Shown: in pieces, positions 24,745 to 36,693 of the stretch
Position numbering within the stretch: the first letter of the stretch is position 1
Layout of the letters: every line of letters starts with the position of its first letter
DNA from: Neurospora intermedia
Taxonomy: Eukaryota > Ascomycota > Sordariomycetes > Sordariales > Sordariaceae
NCBI GenBank assembly: GCA_037102815.1
Contig: BTPP01000005.1
Coordinates: 1,674,001-1,738,000, forward strand
Direction of reading: 5' to 3'
Length of the DNA: 64,000 nt
Position numbers and translations under genes: made by a program
Notes under the pieces: model-generated
Seen by the model: the letters and a program-made list of their open reading frames with translations, nothing else
Database searches by the model: none
What the model was told of the DNA's origin: nothing

Positions 24745-26062
24745 TCAGGCATGGATCATCTGGTTGACCGGCAGCGGCTTTAAGCAGCCATTGGACTCCC
24801 ATTCCCAGGCCACCAAGCTCCAGTTGAGTTCTCGGCGCCAAAACAGCCCAAGACCACGACCACCATCCGCGCCATTGAGCGATGGGTGATCGCTGCCACG
24901 GTTCTCAGCGCAGAGCCCGCCCGTCAGCGGCATACGATGACGAAAGACGACTTTGCCCATGCGCGAGTGAAGGATGGCCATGGAGCACATTACGCAAGGC
25001 TCATGCGTAAGGTACATCTCGAGCCCATGGCAGAGGTACCCATCAGGAGACGGATGGTCAATGTCAAAGACCTTTTGCTCGTCGTCAAGAAGAGGCTTGT
25101 CTTGGAAGGCCTCAAACTCGAGAATTGGGGTTTGGAACGTGTCGGTCCTCTTGTTCTCCGCACGCACTAGCTTCTGGGCAACCATACTGATGGCACGAAG
25201 GACTGAATGCGCCATAGGATTCCCAGTACATCCTGTCTTTCCCTGGCAGCGCCAGCGAGCGTCAGCAGCAAGGGCGACAAGGGTGACTTTGTTGCCTTCC
25301 TCACGCTGGACGATACAAGCCCCCATGGGTTCTCCGTGACCAGCGGCCTGAGTCTGCTCGGCCACCTGGTGAGCCAATGTCATCCATATCGCAGCATCGT
25401 CTGTGATCTCTTCTGTGCTTCGGGATACCATGGCGGGGTGCGGCCCAAGAGGGTTATTCTTGCGGTAAAGAGTGGGCCAGAAGTGCTGGGACCACATGGC
25501 GGCCTGAATCTGCGAGGTGGGAGCGACCATGGGAACAGGGACACTGCGAATAAAGATGTCTTCTTCCAGTCCCTCGATCGTCTTGAGGGCCTGGACCAGC
25601 TCGTCGCGCGACAGCTGAGACTCGGGACCGAGAATGATGTAGATCCAGTTCGACTTGCCCGTGTGGATTTGCCGGCTCTGGGGCGTCTCGTTCATGAATT
25701 GGGTCTTGAGATGGGCGGGTAGGTCGCCTGGCTTGGCGCATCTGCGTAGATGTGGAACGCCCTTAACGATTTCCTCAGGTAGCATATCGCGCAAGAGGCT
25801 TGCAATAAACGTCAGCTTGTGTGACACGGAGAGGTAAGAGGCTTGGGGGACTGCAGCAGGGGACGTACCTGATAGTAGGGTTCGCCGACTTGACGGGAGT
25901 TCGGGTGATCAGTACCCGGCCCGTAACATGGTCGTCTCTTAGTTCGAGAGTTGTCTTGAGGGGAATAAGGACTCCATGGTCGACTTCTTCGCGTACGAGG
26001 CTTTGGACAATGGGATCCTGCGCAGCAAGGACTGCCCCCATGGACTTGTCCTCGTGAGGCAT
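24745..26062 (-). CDS. tad3: tRNA-specific adenosine-34 deaminase, non-catalytic subunit Tad3
   Basis: Exons 26062-25869 and 25798-24745 (phase 2, 70-nt intron) give 415 residues. The N-terminal half is the Tad3-type region with the conserved MWSQHFWPTLYRKNN motif. The C-terminal cytidine/deoxycytidylate-deaminase-like fold has zinc ligands His262 (NPMAHSVLRAI) and Cys333/Cys336 (EPCVMCSMAILHSR). The position that carries the proton-shuttling glutamate in active deaminases is Val264 (HSV instead of HAE). That is the hallmark of Tad3, the structural partner of catalytic Tad2. The heterodimer converts A34 to inosine in tRNA anticodons. The start is the first ATG giving the family-like N-terminus MPHEDKSMGAVLAAQD. 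The gene is complete and essential in yeast. Confidence 0.94.
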
Positions 26063-28143
26063 CTTTGCAAAAGTGTGTAGAGCTCTTTGACCGGCGAACT
26101 CTGATATTTGGATGATGTCGGCTGGAAAGGGAATGGAATGCGTGCAAAACTCGAAGTCGGTAAAGCGTCGTACTGAAGGTGTAGAGATCGTTCGGAGCCG
26201 GAGCGTAGAAGTATGATGGCAGCAGGTTCTCGGGATCAGGCTGAAGAGAGGGTCGAGCAAAACTGGCAAGGTAGAGGCTTGAGGAGAACTTGGTCGCGGG
26301 TGAATGAGCGAGACTGGACCGATTGAAGAAGAAGGGAGGGAATCATAGTGGTGAGAGTGGCTAGTACCTGTCCAGCAAGACGAAAGGATGGTCCAGAGCC
26401 GGGAAAGAACAGACAATGTTTTCCCGTCGTCCACCAAGCAGCTGAGGAAAGCAAACTGCCAGTGCAATGCCGCAAAGAGTGAAAGCACAAGAGATGCGCT
26501 TCCAGCTTGCCGTCGCTTGTTGCCCGTTTGCGTGCGCGTTGCCCGTGGCTGGGTAGGTCCTTGGGTCGTGTCGCCGTCTGTGTCGGGACCGGGCTCATCC
26601 AGACAAAAAAAAAAAATATGCCCCACCTGAGCGGATATGTAGCGGACAGCCCACCACAGAGACTGTATCTCCGAACATTGGAATGTCAGGGTCAGGGCCA
26701 CCCCGCGTCACGGGAGGCCGCAAACATTTGATCGATTTTCGTCCGCATTCCACCTGCACTGGCGCAGACCGGGACCGGGCTTCCCGCCAGAGGGAACAAC
26801 CTCAACGGCAGACAGCGATTGCTTCTTCGGCAGGCAACGATAGGGACTTTTTGCTTGTTGCTGTCATTGGTCAAGTCGAAGTTTTGAGGTCCATGAACTG
26901 ACCTTTGCCTGCCCCGCTGTACTGTACATATTGCGTATAGTCCATGTACATATGCTGTGGGGTCCCGCTTTCACATGTAGCCCAACAACCAATCCCGTCA
27001 GCAGGATTAAGCCTTGTGGGTGAGAAGTAGAGCCGCTATATAGGAAGGTCCATACTTTTTCTTCAAAGCATCTTTGGAATTAGGTAGGTAGGTACCTATG
27101 TGACAGAGTGTGAAGACGTTAGAGACCTCTGCAGGAGTAGAAAGAGCTCCATTCATGGTATACGAGGTTGTAATGCACATGGTGAATATCCTACACTACA
27201 GAGAGGCTCAGTCTTGAAGTGTTGGGGTGTAGACAAATGAAAAGTCGGCGATTGAACCCGTGCGACTATCCTGGCGGGATTGAGATGGTTGTCTCGTGAA
27301 GAAAGAAATTCAAGAACCTTTGCCGATGATGGCTTGCACTTTGTCGACATAATGAAACGATACTTGTTTCATTATCAGAGAGGTCTCGACCAACACGCAC
27401 TTCATCTTCTCTTCAGGTCCCCCATACACAGTCGATCTCTTCATCTTACCAATAAGGAAGCCCTCTTGGCAAGTCAATAATCATCTTGTTCACAACTTCG
27501 GACGTTGCCAAGCGGCCTCAATCTAAGATCTCGTCTCCGGCAATTAGACAGGTGGTGCCGCCCGTTGTCCTTCCCGTCGATCATGCTCAAGCAGAGCGAA
27601 TGCTCATCATGAACTGAGATGAAGCTAAGTTAGCCAAGCTTCTTACCCTGTGCGGATGTGGTAGCATCTCCACGCCCACAACCGGACACTAGTGCAGATT
27701 TTGGTGGCGCCCTGTCATCCAATGTTTAAACTGAACACTCCGCTGTCGTGCAGCACGATGGCGCCGGTTTGTGGGGGTCCATCTTACTTGGATGCCACCA
27801 GACCGTGGCCGCCTGACACTCCGCTACCTACAAGTCGTTGTTGTACACAATTCCTGTCTACAATCTTGGACCTTTCCTTGATCCTCACCTGCCTCCAAAA
27901 CTGCATGACACCCAACACGTCAGGTCAAGTACCAGAGCACAAACGAACACCGGCAGCAGCGGACAAGCTGCATTAAAATCCAGCCCGCTGCAAGATGTAG
28001 ATTGAGGTAGAATTAGCTTCCCGGGCACTCGTCCAGCCCACAGATTTCCACTTTGGCGCATTTCCCATGACGGGCAACCATGGTAATTTATATCACTTTG
28101 CATCATTCACGCCTTGGGTGCGGCGCTTGTACAACGACACCCT

Positions 28144-28182
28144 ATCATCATCATCATCATCATCATCATCATTATCATTATC
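28144..28182. repeat. ATC/ATT trinucleotide microsatellite
   Basis: About nine consecutive ATC units are followed by degenerate ATT/ATC units. The block lies in non-coding sequence. Confidence 0.9.
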
Positions 28183-28354
28183 AACCTACAGGTCTATTGA
28201 CGCTCACGCGTACTTACTGTGTAGTAGCACGTACACATGCCTTCTGTACATTCAGTTACATATCGGAACTCCGAAGACGGAGGAGGCCTTTCTACATGTT
28301 GTTCACGACATACACTACAATCCTAATGGCGATTTTAAGGAGACATCGGACGAA

Positions 28355-28529
28355 GATGGGGAGCATCACTGCCGAGCCGCTGAATCTGCCCGCTTGTGGC
28401 ACCGCCCAGCCGGATCCCATCATCGAGGTGCTGACCTTCCATGTCTATACCAGGAGCCAGAGCGCCAGCATCTTGAGAACCGCGGAGTTACTCACCGACG
28501 GAAAGAGACCAGAATGGAAAGTACCGTAG
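28355..28529 (+). pseudogene. Possible gene relic or lone exon (unidentified)
   Basis: This is a GC-richer block than its surroundings. It opens with ATG and reads 57 codons (MGSITAEPLNLPACGTAQ, then DPIIEVLTFHVYTRSQSA) before a stop. The composition and the IEVLTFHV stretch remind me of the first strand of small dimeric alpha/beta-barrel proteins. I found no consistent following exon, so it may be a decayed gene, a lone exon of something I could not assemble, or chance. It is listed because it is the only protein-like stretch in this 4.4 kb gap. Confidence 0.22.
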
Positions 28530-29373
28530 GGAATGTTCCAGTTCCTGGTTGGCCGTAGTCAATATTGGATGACATCCATCACGGCCGAGTGCTGCGTGTC
28601 CCCGTAGACCAAACCCTGGACAAAGCGTACTGTAGTGATATTCCGAGAAGAATGCAGCCACCGCCCACAGTCAGAAAGCGGCCAAGACCAATCCGCCGCA
28701 CCCATTTATATTCATGTTCATGTCCGTCCTAACCGCCAATTTTCGGATCCCCGATAAGGCGTCTGGTAATGACGGCGTCCTTCCATGGATGTGTGTAGTG
28801 AGGCTCCCCTGTTTGCCTGGCTCTCCGGCCAATAGCACCTCCATCCTGTGGTGACCGATGGTGCCTCTTTCGCAATGACAGCTTTTGTTCTTTGCACACA
28901 AGTGTCGCCCTGGGCTTTGGTGCCCGCATCAGGACTGACCATATGCACGTTGATAAGGACTGGAGGAGGGTAGCGGCTGTCTCTAGCCAGGGGGTAAAAA
29001 AGACGCCTTTGCACCCCCCGTGTCATCTTCCATTGACAATATCTCTCGGGATCAGTTTTCTGGACATCATATTCAAGATCAGCAACATCATCGGCGCCCA
29101 GAACCTTTACCACCACCGAGTAGAAAGGACCCTAGACAGCCGATCGTCACTTAGACTCGTTAATCTCGCAAGCACCACAGCCAAGCAGCCAAGCCTTTCA
29201 ATGGTGTCGCCGACAAGACCGCAGTCATACTCGACCTGATTACAGTTCCGTGTCGAAATCAGTGCAGTCTTGGATCCGAGCTGAATCGACTGACTTATAC
29301 CGCGACACTCTCGCCTCCATTTGTCGTTTGCGTGGAACAGCGCTAATTTCAAAGTGTGCTTGGCGTTGCGCAG

Positions 29374-29411
<38 letters not shown>
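29374..29411. repeat. Poly-C homopolymer of 38 bases
   Basis: This is an uninterrupted run of C on the plus strand (poly-G on the minus strand). It lies about 1 kb upstream of the 6-phosphofructo-2-kinase start codon. The exact length in the genome is prone to sequencing and replication error. Confidence 0.95.
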
Positions 29412-29413
<2 letters not shown>

Positions 29414-30427
29414 CAGAAGCTGTTGCGCTGGCGAGGACGGACCGAAGTCGTCATTGGGTACCGTGTGGCGGTTCATGGTCGTGGTAAGATGATTCAACAA
29501 GTTCAGGTTTTTCTTTGACGAGATGGGCCGGAGGGTCCAGTCATCACCCCATTACTGTAAGTTGCTAGCGCATTCCTGACACTGACAGCACCCCCTCTAG
29601 GTGGCCCTAACAGGAAGTGCATCCCACGCACGACGTCCATCTGCAGCACGGCAGACGTCGACACTCGTCCAGTCCAGCCGGTTCCAGGGTGAAGGACCAG
29701 GGTCCCCATCTGGCATAGCGGAGCCCTTGACGACTTTCAGGATCCACGTTTGAGTTCTTGCTCCACGCGGGAGCAGGTCTGGTCCGGGCCCCTCTGTCCA
29801 TGCCCGCTCAAAAACTCAAAATTGTACTCACGCAGTACCGCATTTATCATCATCAAGTCCGCGCATCTGGTTTCTTATGCCCGACAGGGTTAGTGGCAAC
29901 TTGGCCTCATATAAACAATTTTCCTTGTCTTCCTGTGCTCAGATCTATCTTTTTCTCCAACATTTCCAGGTCCGCCCAAGGGAACATCACTGCCAGATAC
30001 CTTTCAACTACCGCACAAAAACCCATCGCCGCCGCTCGGCCTTGAACTTGAGGTCTGCTGAGTGCGAAGAAAAAAGATTTCTCGCTCATTGACCCTGCCC
30101 CGATTTCCCACGATACCCAGCTCCAGCAACTGGGCATTTTTGACGCTCCAACAAAGTTGATTGGCGTGGAATAAAAAGACGATTGCGTCCCCAACCATCG
30201 ACTCCAGCGCCTGCTCCAGTTTCCCGTCATCGACTCCAGCAGCAACCCCCAAAAGGTTGGACTGAACCACACCACAGGCAAAATACAAAGCGTTCCTTCG
30301 CTGGCACGGCCTCGCGCACCAACGCACCCAGTCCAGTTTGACCCTCTCGGTCGCAGCAGCCCAAGCCAAATACGTCAATCCGCAGCTCACCACCTCACCA
30401 CGCACCGTCTCAAAAAAAAAAATCTGG

Positions 30428-33126
30428 ATGGACACTCAAACCGTGCCTTCTTCACAAGCCACGGACACTCGCAAGTGGTCCACGCCGACGCCGCCAGATA
30501 CCCCGGCGTCGATGACACCGCAATCCGAGTCCTTATCGTCCTCTCCAGAATTCGTACATCTTCCCGACAGACCAGCTTCCACCGGCACTCTTCCAAGCAA
30601 AGGTTACTATCCGGTCCAACCTCACCACCACCACCACCACAACCCTTCTTCTAGCTATCTACTCTGGGCTCTCTTGCAGACCCAGGCTGCTTCTCATCTT
30701 CCCAACGCTTCCACCTCCGCACCCTCTTGCACACCAGCATCCGAAAATTCGGCTGACCTTCCCTCTCACGAAGACTTTGGCAGGACCTCGTCTCCCCCGG
30801 AGTCACTGCGAAAACTGGCCATCAAGGGTCAACTCATGGCTTCCGCCGCAACCACCCCCTCGTCGCCGACGATCTCTGTTCAGGCTTCTACAAATCGACA
30901 ACAGCAGGACAACCAACAGCAAAAAGCCCATGACAAAGAACACCATGACACTCTTTTACCAGCGCCCGCCGTTGCCTTTTCGCATGCGCTGAGATCGCTC
31001 AACGACTTGGACGGTGGTATCGGTGGTTTTGGTTTCACTGGTCAGCATAACCCGATAGCTTACAACTCCCCTTACAGCCAGAGCATCCCCTCGACAGCTC
31101 CTGGATCGCCGCGAATGTATGTGTAACCCACCCCGCATGAGGCTGAACTTATCTTCCCGTTCAATTCTCATACACTTTCTATGCGCGTACTCTGGTGGTG
31201 CATCCCCACGATCAGTGTTGGTGATGATGTGGGGTCCGCGCTCGACTCACACAGGCTAACTGTAATTTGCTATAGCCCGCCCATGCGCCAGAATTCGGGT
31301 TGCGTAACACCCAGGATACGACCACATGCAACGACGCTTAACATTCCGGGTATGACCCGATCGAGGGTTTCTCCGGATGGCAGAATTCCCGAACGAGATG
31401 TTGCCGCCAAGTTGGTAGTCATCATGGTCGGCCTGCCAGCAAGAGGAAAATCCTACATTACCAAGAAAATTCAGCGCTACCTCTCATGGCAGCAACATAA
31501 CACAAAGATCTTCAATGTGGGGAACCGCCGACGTATCGCCGCTGGCGTCATCCACAAGGGTGATCAGCCTGCTCCGACTTCGGCGGATGGCCACGATGAC
31601 CACGATCCCCACGACGCACCCAAAAGAGCAGCCACCATCCTCCTAAAAGGCAAGGACGCCCCGAAGATTACGCTGGAAGAGGATGAACCGACAACCCTGG
31701 ACTTGAACGAGCACCGAGATGATTCAGCCCCCAAGGATCCAATCGATCAGTCAGCAAAGTTCTTCGACCCGAAGAACGAGATCGCAGCGAAGCTCCGTGA
31801 GCAGGTTGCGATTGACACCCTCGATGAGCTTCTGAACTACCTCCTGCACCAGGGCGGTTCCGTGGGTATTCTTGATGCCACCAACAGCAATGTCCATCGG
31901 AGAAAGCTTCTTGTCGAACATATCCAACAAAGGGAGCCCAAACTGGGTATCCTTTTCATCGAGAGCATATGTCACGATCAAAATGTGAGCTTAGTTGTGC
32001 CTTTTGCTGTTTTGATAAAGCCCTCGACTAATCAATAAAACAGCTCTTGGAGGCGAATATGCGCCTGAAGCTTGCCGGTCCTGATTACAAGGATAAGGAT
32101 CCCCACCAGTCACTTGCGGATTTTCGAGAGCGTGTCAAAGCATACGAGAGTGCTTACGAGCCGCTCGGCAAGTGGGAGGAAGAGAATGATTTGCAGTACA
32201 TTCAGGTATGGTTTTGGTTACTCTTGAGCTACACGTCCCGTTTCAGGTCTTGTGCTAACATATCCAAGATGATCGACGTGGGCCGGAAAGTTATCCACCA
32301 TAGACTCCGAGGCTTCTTGACGGCCGGCATCGCTTCATATCTGACCACATTCAACCTCGCACCCAGGCAGATATGGATTACTCGACATGGCCAGAGTCAG
32401 GATAACCAACTGCACAAGTTGGGCGGCGATTCGGGTCTGACTGAGCGTGGTCACTACTACGCCCAGGCTCTCTACAACTTCATCACGTTCAAGCGTAAGG
32501 AATGGCTTATCGAGCAAAAGAACAAGATCGCGTCGTCGACCTTCCCGCCAGCACCCGGCGACCACACGCCTCCGTACCCCGAACTGTATCAGGAGTTGGA
32601 CGACAAGAACTTCTGTGTGTGGACTTCGATGCTCAAACGCAGCATCGAATCTGCCGAGTATTTTGATGCCGACGACGACTACGACGTCAAGCAATGGGAA
32701 ATGCTAAACGAGCTCAATGCCGGCACATTCGAGGGTATGACCTACGAGGAAATTGCGCAGCAGTATCCCGAGGAGTACCAGAAGCGGTCCAAGGATAAGC
32801 TTCATTATATCTATCCTGGTGTTGGCGGTGAAGGGTACCTACAAGTCATAAGTAGGTTGCGTGATATGGTACGCGAAATCGAACGTATCACCGACCACGT
32901 CCTCATCGTTGGCCACCGATCTGTTTGCCGTGTCCTGATGGCATATTTTATGGACTTGACGAGGGAATCCATCGCCGATCTGGATGTCCCGTTGGGCATG
33001 CTCTACGCTATCGAGCCGAAGCCGTACGGAATCGAATTCCATGCCTACAAGTACGATGAGGCACAGGGATGGTTCAAAGAGATGCCAAACTACAGGCCTC
33101 AAAAGACTACCGATAGGAACAACTGA
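30428..33126 (+). CDS. 6-phosphofructo-2-kinase/fructose-2,6-bisphosphatase, bifunctional type
   Basis: Exons 30428-31116, 31276-31984, 32044-32205 and 32269-33126 join in phase (2418 nt, 805 residues). Residues 1-230 are a Ser/Pro/His/Gln-rich regulatory extension. The kinase domain starts near 270 with the P-loop GLPARGKS (282-289). It has a charged insertion at about 325-385 that is absent from mammalian enzymes, then LDATNSNVHRRK, FIESICHDQN and KLAGPDYKDKDP. The bisphosphatase domain begins at RQIWITRHGQSQDN with the phospho-accepting His560. It retains ELNAGTFEGMTYEE and GHRSVCRVLMAYF, so both half-reactions look possible. Yeast Pfk26, by contrast, has lost the catalytic histidine. The enzyme sets fructose-2,6-bisphosphate, which controls glycolysis against gluconeogenesis. 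Intron 3 (63 nt) contains no in-frame stop. Confidence 0.93.
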
Positions 33127-36100
33127 GAGGCTCGGGGCAGTTGACATGCTTGCTGCACGATTCATTTTTATACATCTTGGGCGTACATGGGTTTGGTCTT
33201 TTTCTTATCTTTCTCTGTGGTCACACAGCTGGCGCAAAACGGTATATCCTAGGACAGGGCGTAGACGATGCGAAGTTGATGACCTTGAAGGAAGGATGGA
33301 TGAACATCTGGATTTTATTTTATTTTATTGTTCTTTTTTTTGAGCGGCGCGAACACATTCGAAAAATGTCAAACAAGGAAAAACAAAAAAAAGGCCGAGG
33401 ACATTCGAAATCATTCCCTAGGTGGAGCACTTTCTCTCTGGTTTTTGGGTGTTTTTGCTGTGGAAGGGGGGGGTTCTGATTCGGGTTTTGTATCGTGGGA
33501 ATTCATCGGTGTTTTGGCGGAGACAGTGCTGTTTTTTTTCTTTTTGAAGTGAACATTTATCACCACTCGTACCGTCGAGGATGGACAAAACAGGATCATG
33601 GCTCATGGCTTTGAGTTTTATTGATCGAGGAATTCAGAACATTGTCAACTCATTCTGGAGGTTTCTGATTTTCCAAAAATTTCAACCTCATTCCTTTGGT
33701 TGTATTTTCCAGCGAAGAATGTTTGCAGCAGCCGGTGCTTTTCTAGGACTCGGGCTGTTCCAGTCAACTTCTGTTGTGCGCAACCTAACAAGTTTGAACT
33801 ACACTGTACGATACGTATATCTCAACTCTACGTTGCTGTTTTTGAACAAGGCGCTATCATATCTTGTTTACATTTGCATATATTGTGGTACTGGGGATCA
33901 CATACATATAGGTAGTGGTAGAAGGGACAGCACATCTCTAATCCGACGTTATTGTTCCAGCTGGTCATAACATCTTGATGTACCACTCCAAGAGATACCC
34001 GTCATACTCGAAGACAGCCTTCTACAATTTTTCTTTTGTTTTCTTCCTATCCCCTCGTGACTTCATCATCGGCTCCACATCCATTATGTACTGCATAGTA
34101 CATACCTCAAATGTCCTCCACCACAGCGCCGCCACTCTCACTACGTATGTACCCCGGGATCTTCACCTTCTGTAACTCCACCGTTTAGTGCAGATCTGCA
34201 CTACAGCACTACGCTAACAAGTCCTCATCCAAGAAGGGTGAAATCACTATACTGAATCATTGTTTCCTTTGTTTTTGTTGTTTTTTTCACAAAGGTCCGA
34301 CGTCGTCTGAGTCCTTTTAAGTGACGGACTGAATGATTTTTCGAAAAGAAATAAACAAGATCAATACATGCACAAAACCAGAAGCACCAACTTTGGTGGC
34401 CTATGGGCTTGATGCTTGTTAACGTAACTGTGTAGGTACATGGACATTTGGAAGGCAAGGAGGTCAGGGGAGGAATCCACCGATGGATGGATGACATGCG
34501 GCGTAGGTAGATCCCGTTCTAGTAAGTACGGACAAAGCTTACCAGCCTCCAGCCTCTACACTAACAGCTCTAACGAGCGCCCGCCAGGACAAGCTATGTA
34601 GGTACCAACCAAGGAGACCATGCCTATGACGGACATACCTACCCATCCATGACCGGAATTCAGTTCGGCTCAGCGGCTCAGGTTCCATATGTGTAACCTA
34701 CCTAGAAAACCGGACCGCCAAGATGGGAAAGTCCGGCGGCACTTACTTACACGCATAGCTAGGTCTCTAGGTCGCTATTTTCAGCTCCAATCTTTTTTAG
34801 TGGTCCTGTACCAAGCGGTGGAAGAATGGGAAAGGAAAAAGGGATGGAGGAAAGGGGGGAGGTGGATGAATGCCCTGGTGTCCCTGGACTCCCTAGGCTT
34901 TGATGGCCGATGGTTCAGCTGAGCTGTGTTTTAAGGTTTTTTTTACAGGGCATCTCCGTTGGCATTCAACGGTGTAGGGGTATGTGTTAGTTGTAAGTCC
35001 AGGGAGCGAGAGAGCTTTTTAGCTGGGCCCATGTCCGAGCGGAACTCCATTGCGCCTCAATTACACGATTATGGGATACACTGCTTTTGGCATTCACGAC
35101 CTCTCCAAGGTGGTACCCTCTCCCATTCATACGTAATCGTTCCTATCTTTAGTGTAATGTCTTTGTCATGGTCTGTTCGAGAAGCCCGGGGCGATCCGAA
35201 CTCACCGCTGCGTCGGATCTGCTTCTACGCACCTTGGTGGTTGAACAGGCGAGACTGGCGAGACTGGACCCCTGGGGCTGGGAATGACCTCATTGGAGTG
35301 GATCCCGCCCTTAGATGTCTTGGGACCAAGACCCGCTTCGGTCGTTTTCCAGGGTCCCGGGTGTAGTCAGTACCGTTGCGTCGGAGCGGTGGGTGTGAAT
35401 TGGGCCTGGGAGTATGACGCTGACGGATGGCAAGCAAGTAAACATCATGTAGGTCTAGGGGAAAGGTGCTGAATGGTGTGCTGGGTTTTGCGGTGACTAC
35501 CTTGTGATTTCATCCTTGGCGTGTTGGGTGGAAAGTCGAGGATGAGAATGGGTGTAAACATCACAGCTGCGATGTCGCAAAAAGGTAGGTACTATAACAG
35601 TAAGTAAGAATATCTACGAAACACCATGTGCACGTTCAGCAAGCAAGAGATAGGGAGCAAGGACATGATCGATATGGTATAACTGTAACTATGTAGTGAG
35701 GACATGCCTTCATCCGCTCTGTTCAAGTTCGAGCGGTAGTAAACATCCGTCGTACACAAATTATACCAACTTCCATGTCCACCCTCAGACTGTTTATACC
35801 ACCAAACGACACATCTCCTATTCATCCTCCCATCTTCCTTCGCCCATCGCTCCTTTTAAGTAAGTGCTAGGCTAGGAAACGCAAACCACCGAGAACGACA
35901 AACGAAAGACAAAAGAAACTATGGTCATAACATCGTCATATCTCATCAAGACAAGAAAGATAGAGAAAAAAAAGAAAAAGAAAAAAAAATAAACAACAGA
36001 ATCCGTGACAAGGGAAGCCATAGCCACTCATGTCACCACAGATACTGATGCCAACAATAACCACCTTTGAGCACTCAAAGTGCTTTCTTTTTCTCTCTCC

Positions 36101-36693
36101 CCAGGCAAGGAGACCCGCCAGGGAGAAGAAGACAAAACATCATTGCCGCACCGCCGGTCAATCGGTAAGAGAATTCGAGTAGTACTGCCTAATGTACTAG
36201 TACCGAAGTCGAACAAAAAGACGCTGCAAAAAATAGAAATTCGAAGAGGACCGTATCGTAATCGCTGATGAAGACGATGGACGTTATTATGGTATGGTCC
36301 GATGATCGGCGGTTGGCAAGATGTTTTGTCGTGAAAGAAGGAAGGAAGGAGGAAGGAAGGATTGCGGTGGGAGGGTGCGAGGGTGCAAGTGTTCCCAAAT
36401 GCTGGAAGGAGCGATGCGATGGGTCGGTGCGGGCAGTGAGTGCAGTGTGTAGTGGATCAGGCATGGGACACGACGGAATCCTTCAACTCGGAAGGAAAGA
36501 GAAAGTCTTCCATTTCTCTCCTCATCCGAGTTGGATTTCGTTTCTCTTCCTGTCCCGCCCACTGTCACAAGTATACTCACTTGCCACATCACACCAAAGT
36601 CCTTCGATCATTGATTATCCAACTTTGTGTTGCGCTTGGCTCATGGTTCGGTGGAGTTGTTTTTGTTGGTCATCCGTTTCGCACCATCCTCAA
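33127..36693. other. Intergenic region downstream of two convergent genes
   Basis: The kinase gene and the following Ser-rich gene converge here. The first part is T-rich and probably 3' UTR. A 129-codon frame at 33581-33970 directly after the kinase stop has no motif and probably belongs to that UTR. A-rich sequence lies at 35964-35990 and a GGAA repeat at about 36339-36360. No gene is supported. Confidence 0.45.

Larger units (their letters stand above)
26063..30427. other. Long intergenic region between divergent genes; one possible gene relic
   Basis: This 4.4 kb separates the divergent starts of tad3 and the 6-phosphofructo-2-kinase gene. It holds an ATC microsatellite, a 38-C homopolymer and a GC-rich block near 28355-28529 that could be a gene remnant (listed separately). 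TATAAA at 29910-29915 lies about 510 nt before the kinase start and could serve as its TATA box. Otherwise I see nothing firm. Confidence 0.45.

Noticed and set aside
33581-33970. 129-codon plus-strand frame after the 6PF2K stop
   Set aside because: It has no motif, lies in T-rich probable 3' UTR, and its hydrophobic content follows from base composition.
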